Assembly: GCA_947461175.1 (NCBI GenBank)
Contig: CANHIY010000010.1
Coordinates: 1 to 40,692, forward strand
Direction of reading: 5' to 3'
Length of the DNA stretch: 40,692 bases
Source: Bacteriovoracaceae bacterium
GTDB taxonomy: Bacteria > Bdellovibrionota > Bacteriovoracia > Bacteriovoracales > Bacteriovoracaceae
In this document: piece by piece, positions 26,861-33,742 of the stretch
Numbering within the stretch: position 1 is the first letter of the stretch
Layout: the number at the start of each line of letters is the position of its first letter
Notes under the pieces: model-generated
Seen by the model: the letters and a program-made list of their open reading frames with translations, nothing else
Databases searched by the model: none
Told to the model about the DNA's origin: nothing
Translations under genes and position numbers: made by a program

Positions 26861-28858
26861 GTGGAAACAACTAAAACAAAACAAAATGAGATGTTTAAAA
26901 TTAGACCCGTCACTCAATCAACTCCTTCAAGTCTAGGCGTTTTTGGAAGGGGCAGAATCTTGATCGGCAGATCTGAGAGCTGTGATTACGTGATTAATAG
27001 TGAAACAGTTTCAGCTATTCACGCTGTGATGGAGATATTTAATGACCGTGCTGTTATTTATGACATGAATTCCACAAATGGAACTTATGTTAATAACGAA
27101 AAAGTTGTTGTAAAAGAATTTAAACACGGGTCAACCTTCAGAATTTCTGAACTAGAATTTGAATTTGGACTTTATCTACCAGATTCAGAATTGCCACCTG
27201 TCTTAGATTCACTTGATCCAGTTAAGGGAAGTGCCTCAGTCATAAACATTGTGAAGTCACTACCTGATTCTGCACCAAGTGTTACTAATGCCCTTCCAAC
27301 AATAGTTTATCCTTTGGCATCCGACCCTAAGGCGGATTTTAGTGAATACATTTTTGAAGATAAGGATGAGCTTTATCCCATATTTAATTATGATCATTCA
27401 AAGCAAGCAGTAGAAGTTATTGTGTTATTTAAAGACCAAATTTTCAGTGTTGATTACCTGCCCCAGTCAAAAGAACTTTATAAAATTGCAGGCGTTCAAA
27501 AAGATACTTTTTCCATTGAATTTCCCTATTTAGGAAAAACTGAAACATTTCCCTTTATTCAGGCCGGTTCAACATCGGCAACGATCTATACATTGCCAGG
27601 ATTTGATGTTTTCCTTTTGAGTGATACAAAAAAACACACAGGTCACGTGGGTGCAGACATTCAAATCCAAAACCAGGACATTCTCCGTCTCCAAAAAGGT
27701 GACCTACAAATTTTTGTAAGACATGTACAAGCTCCACCTAAAGTAGCACACGCACCCATCCTGAAAAGAGACCCTGAATTTAGAAAATATCTTGCTCTTT
27801 TTCTCATGTTTGTCTTTTTTTTAACCATGGGGCTAAACCTGGTGGAAGTTCCCAAGGATGAAAGAAAAGATGAACTGGCTCCAGAGCGGCTAGCAAAAAT
27901 TTTGTATAAGCAAAAACTGACAGTTTCTGAAAACCCACTTATCGAAAAGACTGAAAAAAAGGAAAATGTGGCTCAAAAAGCTCCTGACAAAGTTGCTGTT
28001 AAAAAAAATGAAGAGAAGGATCAACGCTCTGATGTTAAAAACCCAGACTTGGTGGAAACTAAGGATCAAAGCAAAAAACCTGATCCCGGAAAACTCAATG
28101 CTAATGAAAAGAAAATCGTAAAGCAAGGGACTCAACCAGTAACCAAACCTAATAATGAAGTTGTTAAGAGTTCTCCTACTGCAAAAAGCACGGATAATGC
28201 TAAGACTGCAAAAAGTCCTACGGCCCTTTCTCAGTATCAAGCAAAGACAATGGGACACGTGGAGGTTTATAAGTCAGCCGATTTTAAAAGTTCTTTGAGT
28301 TCTTTAGTTGCTAAAGGTGGATCCCTTTCTGGAATCCAGACAAATTCATTGTCTGGGTCAAGCTCCGATTTAATTGGTGCCAGTGGCGGTATATCTTCAG
28401 GCACAGGTCAAATTAAGACTGCCCAGATTACCACCAATCAAGGAAGTCTTATTGGTGCCGCAACAGGAGTTTTAGGTGATTCAAAAGGTGCAGAGGGTCT
28501 CTCTTCCAAAAAAGCAATTTATACAGCAGGCATACCTTCTGAAACAGTGGTTCTTGGTTCTATGGATCCTGATGTGATCAGAAGACGTTTAATGGAATAT
28601 CTACCTCAATTCAGAAGTTGTTATCAAAAAGAACTTGAGTCAAGAGGAACCGACATCAATGGAATGATCAAGTTAAACTTCGTCATTGGTTCTACAGGCC
28701 ATGTGGCAAAATCAGGACTTGATGGCTCAACGCCTCTGCCTAGAGATGTGAGTAGTTGTGTATTGAGTGTTCTAAGAGGAATTACTTTCCCAGAGCCAAT
28801 GGGTGGTGGAACGGTTGAGGTGAAACAGCCAATGAATTTTCAACCTAAGAGGATCTAG
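26861..28858 (+). CDS. gltG: FHA-TM-TonB-like protein, GltG-like (AgmX/PglI C-terminal domain)
   Basis: A 665-residue inner-membrane protein. Residues 28-100 are an FHA domain with GRSESCDYVI, SAIHAVME and MNSTNGTYVN, the Arg, Ser-x-x-His and Asn of a phosphothreonine reader. A second cytoplasmic region follows, then one membrane helix near 309-330 (LALFLMFVFFLTMGLNLVEV). Next come a Lys/Pro-rich periplasmic spacer (330-460) and a Gly/Ser-rich segment (about 490-540). The last 105 residues are a TonB-like domain with two cysteines (FRSCYQ, VSSCVL), KLNFVIGSTGHV and ITFPEP, which matches the AgmX/PglI tail family. GTG 26861 is the start: GGGGA lies five bases upstream, while the ATG at 26891 has no such site. 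Likely the transducer coupling the motor to the envelope. Confidence 0.85.
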   Translation: METTKTKQNEMFKIRPVTQSTPSSLGVFGRGRILIGRSESCDYVINSETVSAIHAVMEIFNDRAVIYDMNSTNGTYVNNEKVVVKEFKHGSTFRISELEFEFGLYLPDSELPPVLDSLDPVKGSASVINIVKSLPDSAPSVTNALPTIVYPLASDPKADFSEYIFEDKDELYPIFNYDHSKQAVEVIVLFKDQIFSVDYLPQSKELYKIAGVQKDTFSIEFPYLGKTETFPFIQAGSTSATIYTLPGFDVFLLSDTKKHTGHVGADIQIQNQDILRLQKGDLQIFVRHVQAPPKVAHAPILKRDPEFRKYLALFLMFVFFLTMGLNLVEVPKDERKDELAPERLAKILYKQKLTVSENPLIEKTEKKENVAQKAPDKVAVKKNEEKDQRSDVKNPDLVETKDQSKKPDPGKLNANEKKIVKQGTQPVTKPNNEVVKSSPTAKSTDNAKTAKSPTALSQYQAKTMGHVEVYKSADFKSSLSSLVAKGGSLSGIQTNSLSGSSSDLIGASGGISSGTGQIKTAQITTNQGSLIGAATGVLGDSKGAEGLSSKKAIYTAGIPSETVVLGSMDPDVIRRRLMEYLPQFRSCYQKELESRGTDINGMIKLNFVIGSTGHVAKSGLDGSTPLPRDVSSCVLSVLRGITFPEPMGGGTVEVKQPMNFQPKRI

Positions 28859-29367
28859 TTTTCTTTTGTCATCACAACAAACTTAAACTCTTTAAAACCA
28901 GCAGCTGCACAGGTGTACATGACTCTTTTTAGGTAGTTGTATTTTAAGCTCTTATCCACAACCAAGTTGGCCACTCCGGAAAACTTTTTGGCATCAGGTG
29001 AGAGTTTCTCAGAGGCCTTGATCGTTTCTTTGATTTTTATGAGTTCATTAAATAATGGAACAATTCTTCTTCCCCCCTCATCAAAAACTTGAGATTCACT
29101 GGCAGTATCTGAATTCAGGACTTCCACATCATCAACCCAGATTTGAGTTTTAGAGACCTGAATATTAACGCCAAAATTATTTAAAGATTCGGAAGAGGAT
29201 TTTGGAAGCTCAATTCCTTTTGGTACATTGATAATAACACCTGAAGAATTATAACTCTGCAGTAGAAAAACCAGAAGGATAGTAAGAATATCCAAGAGTG
29301 AAGTGATATCTATATCAAACACGGACATTTTTTTTCGACGTGTGAATCTGGATGCTCTTCTTGCCAT
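28855..29367 (-). CDS. ExbD/TolR-family motor protein (AglS/AglQ-like)
   Basis: A 170-residue protein with one N-terminal membrane helix, DIDITSLLDILTILLVFLLQ, in which the Asp of LLD is the proton-carrying residue of TolR/ExbD/MotB-like proteins, and a periplasmic domain beginning near residue 40 that ends with NLVVDKSLKYNYLKRVMYTC, the family's usual D-K-x-x-x-Y-x-x-V/L-x-x-V block. A basic start (MARRASRFTRRKK) marks the cytoplasmic side. It lies eight bases after the other ExbD gene. Its stop codon overlaps that of the convergent GltG-like gene within the palindrome CTAG. Together with the TolQ-like protein it should form a proton-driven stator. Confidence 0.88.
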   Translation of the reverse strand: MARRASRFTRRKKMSVFDIDITSLLDILTILLVFLLQSYNSSGVIINVPKGIELPKSSSESLNNFGVNIQVSKTQIWVDDVEVLNSDTASESQVFDEGGRRIVPLFNELIKIKETIKASEKLSPDAKKFSGVANLVVDKSLKYNYLKRVMYTCAAAGFKEFKFVVMTKEN

Positions 29368-29375
29368 AAAAAATC

Positions 29376-29906
29376 CTAGCTCATTAAGTTACTGAAAATG
29401 ATTTTATCGAACAGTTGTTTAACTTTTTCGTCTATACCGTCTTTATTCTTTTTAAAAATGGCATCATCCGTCTTATTTATCATCCTGACTGCATCCATGA
29501 TGTTAACAATCTCTTCGTAGGTCAAATCTCCTACGGGCTCGAAGATAATTGAGTCTTCGTCTAGGTTTTGTTTTTTTTGATCCATTAAAGCAGCATGTAA
29601 TTCTTCATAATTAAAGGAGCCGTCTGCTTGCCTTTGAAATGTTTGAATAACCTCAGAAGGTATTCCTTTAAGGAGAGTGAGTTCGTTAAGGTCAAGCTTA
29701 AGGGTCAGGGCCAGGGGATCTTTTTTATCTTTTGGAGGTTCTTCTTCAGAAACGATAGGGACATCACTTCCTATTTCATAAATTTTTAGAAAGCTCGCAG
29801 ACATGAGAAGAAAAAAAATGAAAATAAAGACCGAGTCCATGATAGGAACGAGATTTAATTTTTCTTCAGGCTTCTTCCGCTTGCGGCTGGTAGGAATTTT
29901 TAGCAT
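29376..29906 (-). CDS. ExbD/TolR-family motor protein, second paralogue (AglQ/AglS-like)
   Basis: A 176-residue protein: basic cytoplasmic tail (SRKRKKPEEK), LNLVPIMDSVFIFIFFLLMS with the motor Asp in 'P-I-M-D', then an acidic Pro/Lys linker (EEEPPKDKKDP) and a periplasmic domain in which FEPVGDLTYEEIVNIMDAVR is the conserved block near the C-terminus. It is clearly different in sequence from the neighbouring ExbD protein, so the motor probably contains both, as AglQ and AglS do in Myxococcus. It begins ten bases after the TolQ-like gene ends. Which of the two corresponds to AglQ and which to AglS cannot be settled here. Confidence 0.88.
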   Translation of the reverse strand: MLKIPTSRKRKKPEEKLNLVPIMDSVFIFIFFLLMSASFLKIYEIGSDVPIVSEEEPPKDKKDPLALTLKLDLNELTLLKGIPSEVIQTFQRQADGSFNYEELHAALMDQKKQNLDEDSIIFEPVGDLTYEEIVNIMDAVRMINKTDDAIFKKNKDGIDEKVKQLFDKIIFSNLMS

Positions 29907-29916
29907 AAGCTATTCC

Positions 29917-30558
29917 TTACTCGTCGATGGCTTTTTTCGTTCCAAGTAAATCTTGAAGTTTTACTGAGAATTCATCAATCTCATTAACTATTTTTTCTGA
30001 TTTAGCCATAAGAAAAGCATGAATCATCATGATTGTAATAGCGGAGAAAAGTCCCAAGGCTGTAGTATTCATGGCAACTGCAATACCTTTTGCTAAAACT
30101 TCAGCTTTCTGACTTGGATCAGCTGCAGCGACAGCTGAGAATGACTGAATTAATCCCTGGATTGTACCCAGTAGTCCAAATAGAGTGGATAGATTCGCCG
30201 CTAACTGCAGGTAAGCAATTCTTTGTTCGATTTTAGGGATCACCTCAAGTGCCGTGGCATCAATCGCATTTTGAACCTGTTCAGGAGACTGGTTCGCGCG
30301 CTTAAGACCACTTTTAAGAACTTTCGGTAGAGCGGCAGTTGAACCAGAACAAACTCTGATCGCACCTTGTATGTCATTCGAAAGGATATAGCGTTGAAGC
30401 TCGTTCATGAATGATGGTCCATCAACATCAAGAGTGTAGGTGAGTTTTTTGAAACGCTCCATGGCGACGGCCAGAGCAAAGGCCCAAACTCCAAGGATGA
30501 CATACATAAATATACCACCCTCAACAATAAATCTAAGTGTCCATTGAACCAATTCCAT
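29917..30558 (-). CDS. MotA/TolQ/ExbB-family motor protein (AglR-like)
   Basis: A 213-residue inner-membrane protein with three membrane segments (about residues 12-30, 110-135 and 155-180). The second and third carry the family signature: NLSTLFGLLGTIQGLIQSF and GIAVAMNTTALGLFSAITIM, with the conserved Thr residues that line the proton path. It heads a three-gene operon with two ExbD-type proteins, which is the AglR-AglQ-AglS composition rather than the TonB/ExbB/ExbD arrangement for iron uptake. AAGGGGA lies seven bases before the ATG. Given the adjacent GltG-like gene, a gliding or envelope-transport motor is more likely than a Tol-Pal system (no tolA, tolB or pal nearby). Confidence 0.9.
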   Translation of the reverse strand: MELVQWTLRFIVEGGIFMYVILGVWAFALAVAMERFKKLTYTLDVDGPSFMNELQRYILSNDIQGAIRVCSGSTAALPKVLKSGLKRANQSPEQVQNAIDATALEVIPKIEQRIAYLQLAANLSTLFGLLGTIQGLIQSFSAVAAADPSQKAEVLAKGIAVAMNTTALGLFSAITIMMIHAFLMAKSEKIVNEIDEFSVKLQDLLGTKKAIDE

Positions 30559-30598
30559 AACACTTCCCCTTCCATGGAAAAATTAAGTTTTATAATTT

Positions 30599-30604
30599 AT
30601 TATA
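30599..30604 (-). promoter_or_regulatory. Candidate -10 box for the AglRQS-like operon
   Basis: A perfect TATAAT on the minus strand, about 40 bases before the ATG of the TolQ-like gene, in an AT-rich leader. No good -35 box is visible 16-18 bases upstream, so the call rests on the -10 hexamer and position only. Confidence 0.33.
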
Positions 30605-30644
30605 ATCTTATTTGTGTCTGGCGGAATAAAAATTACACCCATCA

Positions 30645-30676
30645 CACTTGAATTTTCACGATGAAAGTTCTAAGTG
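30645..30676. repeat. Imperfect 13-bp hairpin between two operons
   Basis: CACTT-GAA-T-TTTCA (30645-30658), loop CGA, then TGAAA-G-TTC-T-AAGTG (30662-30676). The arms pair at 13 positions with one mismatch (a G-U pair in plus-strand RNA) and one bulged T. It lies just after the stop of the gene at 30695-31102 on the minus strand, but the nearest T run follows only after about 13 bases, so it may be a 3'-end processing or stability hairpin, a poor terminator, or an operator for the TolQ-like operon. Confidence 0.45.
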
Positions 30677-30694
30677 AAGGGTAGAGGTAGTAGA

Positions 30695-31102
30695 TTAGAA
30701 GAAGCAGGAAATGTCTTTGTCTTTATAACGGACTAAGACAGTTTTAATTCTTCCCTCATCATCTATTTTCATTTTGATGGAATTATCTTCTGAGTGATAC
30801 TCAAAATCACGGACTTCAGACCTATCTTTACCAAGGCTGAAAAGATTATTAAGCCAAATGTCTTTTTCAAAGTTTATGCTGTCTAGGCCAATTTGAGCTC
30901 TGACGTTGTAGGCTGGATTTCCAAATGAGTCTTCCTCAAGGAGATTTTTCACTTTTTCTATTTTTATCCTGCAGGATGTTTCCTTGTTCTTAATAAAGAC
31001 TCTCGTTTTTAAAGAACCCTTCAAAACCATGGTGCCTTTAATTGTATGAGAAAGAACATTTAATGAAAGGCAAGAGAGTAGGATAAAGGTTACTATTTTC
31101 AT
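30695..31102 (-). CDS. Small secreted protein of unknown function
   Basis: A 135-residue protein with signal peptide (MKIVTFILLSCLSLNVLS). The mature part is beta-rich (TIKGTMVLKGSLKTRVFIK, YNVRAQIGLDSINFEKDIWL) and has two cysteines, one near residue 43 and one third from the end, which could form a disulfide joining the ends of a small beta-barrel or sandwich. No family recognised. It starts 14 bases after the protein-glutaminase-like gene and has AGGA before its ATG, so the two are probably one operon. A role as inhibitor, partner or substrate-binding accessory of that enzyme is possible but there is no direct evidence. Confidence 0.65.
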   Translation of the reverse strand: MKIVTFILLSCLSLNVLSHTIKGTMVLKGSLKTRVFIKNKETSCRIKIEKVKNLLEEDSFGNPAYNVRAQIGLDSINFEKDIWLNNLFSLGKDRSEVRDFEYHSEDNSIKMKIDDEGRIKTVLVRYKDKDISCFF

Positions 31103-31116
31103 AAAAATTCCTGATT

Positions 31117-32010
31117 TTAATTTCGGTCAGTATTAAAGCCTTCGTAGATACTTGACCAGTTCCAAAAAGCTTTTCTTGCCAGTTGAAGTTCGCCCAGTGT
31201 CCAGTGGTTTCTTACTTCTCCCCTCACGTCTCGGTCTTCAATGCTTAAAGGATCATAATAATACATGGGAACGCTCATTAGGTAGCAAAGCCTAGACCAC
31301 TGATTCACTTCATACTCGGGATAACTCTTAATCATAGGACAAGTGATATTAGAAGATTTGATGAAGTAATCCTTCCACTCTTTTAGAGGCATTGGCTTAG
31401 TCATGAAAGTGCCGTCCATGACAAATTTTTCTCCATTAACGGTCACCATAGGAGCGACGTGGAACCACCAATCAAACTCCTCAAGGTCAATATATCTCCT
31501 GGTGTAGAAGATAAATATTTTTTCCGACAGAATACCTTGTTGAGACCACATGTCATAGGCCCACATGTGTGCCCTTTTATAACATTGTGAAATGGCCTTA
31601 TCTCCATCATTTAACATGCTGTTAAAGACTTCATTAGCAACCTCAATACTCTTTAAGTCAGTAGGTGCGAATAGTCTGAGTTGATTGTAACGAAAATGAT
31701 TAAGGTCTAAAGTTGTTTGGCTAACTTCACCCTGACTTACAACCCTAATGTTATCTACAATCAATTCATCATCTTGTATGTTGTAATCAAGACGAACAAC
31801 CTTACCAAGGAGAGTATTCAGTTTATTGAGATTTCGGTTGGATTTAAAAGTTTTATAAATTCTTCCATCAGATCCAGAAAGGATGAGGATTCTATTGGAT
31901 TTTTTTGATTCAACGACATTAAAAACTGTGGTGTAAATGCTTTCTGAATGGGCCTGTGCCATGATCGAGATTAAAAAGATGAAGACCGAGCCCCAATGTT
32001 TCAATAACAT
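31117..32010 (-). CDS. Secreted protein-glutaminase-like (protein glutamine deamidase) enzyme
   Basis: A 297-residue secreted protein (signal peptide to about residue 22). The N-terminal 90 residues form a small beta domain. The C-terminal part has the Cys-His-Asp arrangement of the protein-glutaminase family (PF18626, known from Chryseobacterium protein-glutaminase): SQCYKRAHMWAYDM with C143 and the family's 'C-x-x-R-A-H' block, DWWFHVAPMV with H184, and KFVMDGTFM with D199, followed by a Pro and Trp-rich stretch (MPLKEWKDYF). Such enzymes deamidate glutamine side chains in proteins, releasing ammonia. The triad and spacing make the family call fairly strong; the target proteins are unknown. 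AAGG precedes the ATG. Co-transcribed with the small secreted protein downstream. Confidence 0.78.
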   Translation of the reverse strand: MLLKHWGSVFIFLISIMAQAHSESIYTTVFNVVESKKSNRILILSGSDGRIYKTFKSNRNLNKLNTLLGKVVRLDYNIQDDELIVDNIRVVSQGEVSQTTLDLNHFRYNQLRLFAPTDLKSIEVANEVFNSMLNDGDKAISQCYKRAHMWAYDMWSQQGILSEKIFIFYTRRYIDLEEFDWWFHVAPMVTVNGEKFVMDGTFMTKPMPLKEWKDYFIKSSNITCPMIKSYPEYEVNQWSRLCYLMSVPMYYYDPLSIEDRDVRGEVRNHWTLGELQLARKAFWNWSSIYEGFNTDRN

Positions 32011-32081
32011 AATAAACCTTCTGTAACCTTTTTTAAGGTTTTAATAAATATCGATATTTAATTCAATTCTTTAGGTAAAGA

Positions 32082-32663
32082 TTACAGATAGTTTTCAGGA
32101 AAAATCTGTCTTTCGATCCCTTCGATAAAAATGTGGATACATTTTATATGAACTTCCTGAATCCGGTCAGTTATGGAGCTAGGGATGATGAGGGGGACAT
32201 CTACCATAGATTTTAGCTTTCCGCCATCTTTCCCAAGTAAACCAACCACTTTCATGCCCTTATTTTGGGCAACCTCAACGGCCTTAATGACGTTTGGAGA
32301 GTTCCCTGAGGTGGAGATCGCAAGAAGTGTATCTCCTTCTTGACCCCAAGCTTCCACATAGCGTGAAAAGATGTACTCAAAACCAAAATCATTTGCGATG
32401 CAGGTGATGTGTCCAGCTTCAGAGATACCAGTGGCGGGGAGAGGGGCCCTGTCCTTCCTGTAACGTCCAGTTAACTCCTCGGCAAAATGGAGAGAGTCGC
32501 ACATGGACCCACCGTTGCCACAACTAAAGACTCGTCCTTTACTTCTAAAAGAATTTACGAAAAGGCTGATGGCCTCTTCTATTTTTTTTATGTTTTGCTC
32601 ATTTTCGATGAACTGATTAAGGGTGAGTTGTGCTTCAGATAAAGATGATTTGATAAAACTCAT
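32082..32663 (-). CDS. gmhA: Sedoheptulose 7-phosphate isomerase
   Basis: A 193-residue SIS-domain enzyme that converts sedoheptulose 7-phosphate to heptose 7-phosphate, the first step of ADP-heptose synthesis for lipopolysaccharide. Diagnostic blocks: SCGNGGSMCDSLHFAEELTGR (start of the phosphate-binding loop, quoted in part), ATGISEAGHITCIANDFG, AISTSGNSPNVIKA and the C-terminal EVHIKCIHIFIEGIE with the catalytic His. The length is that of GmhA. There is no ribosome-binding site before the ATG. It lies 67 bases after trxA, and the gap holds a nested inverted repeat (32676-32702). The GT9 protein at the start of the window could use the same sugar. Confidence 0.92.
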   Translation of the reverse strand: MSFIKSSLSEAQLTLNQFIENEQNIKKIEEAISLFVNSFRSKGRVFSCGNGGSMCDSLHFAEELTGRYRKDRAPLPATGISEAGHITCIANDFGFEYIFSRYVEAWGQEGDTLLAISTSGNSPNVIKAVEVAQNKGMKVVGLLGKDGGKLKSMVDVPLIIPSSITDRIQEVHIKCIHIFIEGIERQIFPENYL

Positions 32664-32675
32664 GGGGATTTAGTG

Positions 32676-32702
32676 CGCAGACAGAGGATTAATCCGCCTG
32701 CG
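32676..32702. repeat. Nested inverted repeat before gmhA
   Basis: GGATTAATCC (32686-32695) is a perfect 10-base palindrome, enclosed by CGCAG (32676-32680) and CTGCG (32698-32702). On the minus strand it lies 13 bases before the gmhA start and after an eight-T run downstream of trxA, so the T run is on the wrong side for a terminator. It could be an operator or a leader hairpin for gmhA. Confidence 0.4.
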
Positions 32703-32730
32703 TCCTCTTCAAAAAAAATTATTCTTAGGT

Positions 32731-33054
32731 TTAAATGAGAGAGTTGATATTTTTTATGATCTCTGCTTTGGGTTGGTTTCCCACAAGTGTGGACTTCACC
32801 TCACCATTTTTGAAAAAAATCAAGGTGGGAATTCCTCTGATACCAAATTTTTGTGCAAGATCTGATGCTTGGTCTACATTCACCTTTACAATATTTGCCT
32901 TGCCGCTCATCTCGGAGGCGATTTCATCTAGGACTGGGGAAAGGGCTTTGCAGGGCCCACACCAATCTGCCCAAAAATCAACGAGAACTGGTTTATCTGA
33001 TTTCATCACTTCTTCCTCAAAATTTGCGGAAGTGACACTAGTTAAATTGGCCAT
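32731..33054 (-). CDS. trxA: Thioredoxin
   Basis: A 107-residue thioredoxin with the active site W31-C32-G-P-C35 in DFWADWCGPCKALSPVLDEI, the cis-proline loop GIRGIPTLIFFKNGE and a normal length. It reduces disulfides in cytoplasmic proteins; no signal peptide is present. The start is ATG 33054, with AAGGAG seven bases upstream; the open frame runs 11 codons further back to 33087 but that extension (MCLKGTAQGDY) has no thioredoxin character. A small hairpin, GTGCTT/AGGCAC, lies just before the ribosome-binding site. It is divergent from the RDD gene and is followed by gmhA. Confidence 0.97.
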   Translation of the reverse strand: MANLTSVTSANFEEEVMKSDKPVLVDFWADWCGPCKALSPVLDEIASEMSGKANIVKVNVDQASDLAQKFGIRGIPTLIFFKNGEVKSTLVGNQPKAEIIKNINSLI

Positions 33055-33209
33055 ATAATCTCCTTGTGCAGTGCCTTTTAAGCACATTTTTCACTTTAAC
33101 TTAATGGGAATCTCAGGACAAGCACTATACCTATTTATGCCTGATAATAGTAGTCAGAAATCAGTGAAATTAACATTCAAGCTGTAATTTTTTAGTTACA
33201 ATAATTTCG

Positions 33210-33710
33210 ATGAAAAAAAAGTCATTTTTGACTGGACCATTGTACAGAGCAAAAAGATCCCGATTAATTGCTAAGTCGATAGATTTAGGCCTGGCACTCC
33301 TGGGTGCTATTTTCTATTACCCTATGGGACTAATTCTTGGAATTATATATCTAAGCGTGGCGGATTCTCTTTACGACGGTCAGTCAATTGGGAAACGCTT
33401 CATGGGGTTTGGGGTTATTTCACTTATTGATGGGTCTCCCTGCTCGGCTTGGCAGTCTCTTATAAGAAATATTCCCTTTACGATTCCCTTACTGTTTTTA
33501 GTATTCCCATTTTGGGGCTGGTTTGTTGCAGGTGTTTTTGCCTTACCGCTCTCTTTTATGGAGGTTTATTTCCTTTTTAGAAGAGATACTGCCCATCGAC
33601 TTGGGGATATCATGGCCGACACCACTGTGATTGCAAACGATGGGACAAGATTAGATTTGCGTAAGAACAAAAACTCATGGTTTGATAGTCCCCCTATACC
33701 ACTTCCTTAA
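33210..33710 (+). CDS. RDD family membrane protein
   Basis: A 166-residue protein with three membrane segments and the RDD signatures: RLIAKSIDLGLALLGAIF (Arg and Asp of the first helix), SLYDGQSIGKRFMGFGVI and the late RRDTAHRLGDIMADTTVI. RDD proteins are small membrane proteins, some linked to ion or metabolite transport; the substrate here is unknown. The ATG has no ribosome-binding site; a TACAAT hexamer at 33197-33202 lies so close that a transcript from it would begin at or within two bases of the ATG, a possible leaderless message. polA follows 32 bases downstream on the same strand. Confidence 0.85.
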   Translation: MKKKSFLTGPLYRAKRSRLIAKSIDLGLALLGAIFYYPMGLILGIIYLSVADSLYDGQSIGKRFMGFGVISLIDGSPCSAWQSLIRNIPFTIPLLFLVFPFWGWFVAGVFALPLSFMEVYFLFRRDTAHRLGDIMADTTVIANDGTRLDLRKNKNSWFDSPPIPLP

Positions 33711-33742
33711 AGATTAAGAACTTTTAAAATTAACAGGTTTAA

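Noticed and set aside
27890-28258. 122-codon minus-strand open frame inside the GltG-like gene
   Set aside because: It is antisense to the Lys/Pro-rich spacer, whose codon bias creates long antisense frames; its hydrophobic composition follows from that.
29917-30558. TolQ/ExbB homologue as part of a TonB iron-uptake or Tol-Pal system
   Set aside because: There are two different ExbD proteins, no TonB-dependent receptor, tolA, tolB or pal nearby, and a GltG-like gene adjoins; the AglRQS-type reading fits better.
32676-32720. Terminator for trxA
   Set aside because: On the minus strand the eight-T run comes before the inverted repeat, the reverse of an intrinsic terminator; no T run follows the stem.
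33055-33087. Longer thioredoxin start at 33087
   Set aside because: The 11 extra residues do not resemble thioredoxin and AAGGAG sits at the right distance before ATG 33054.
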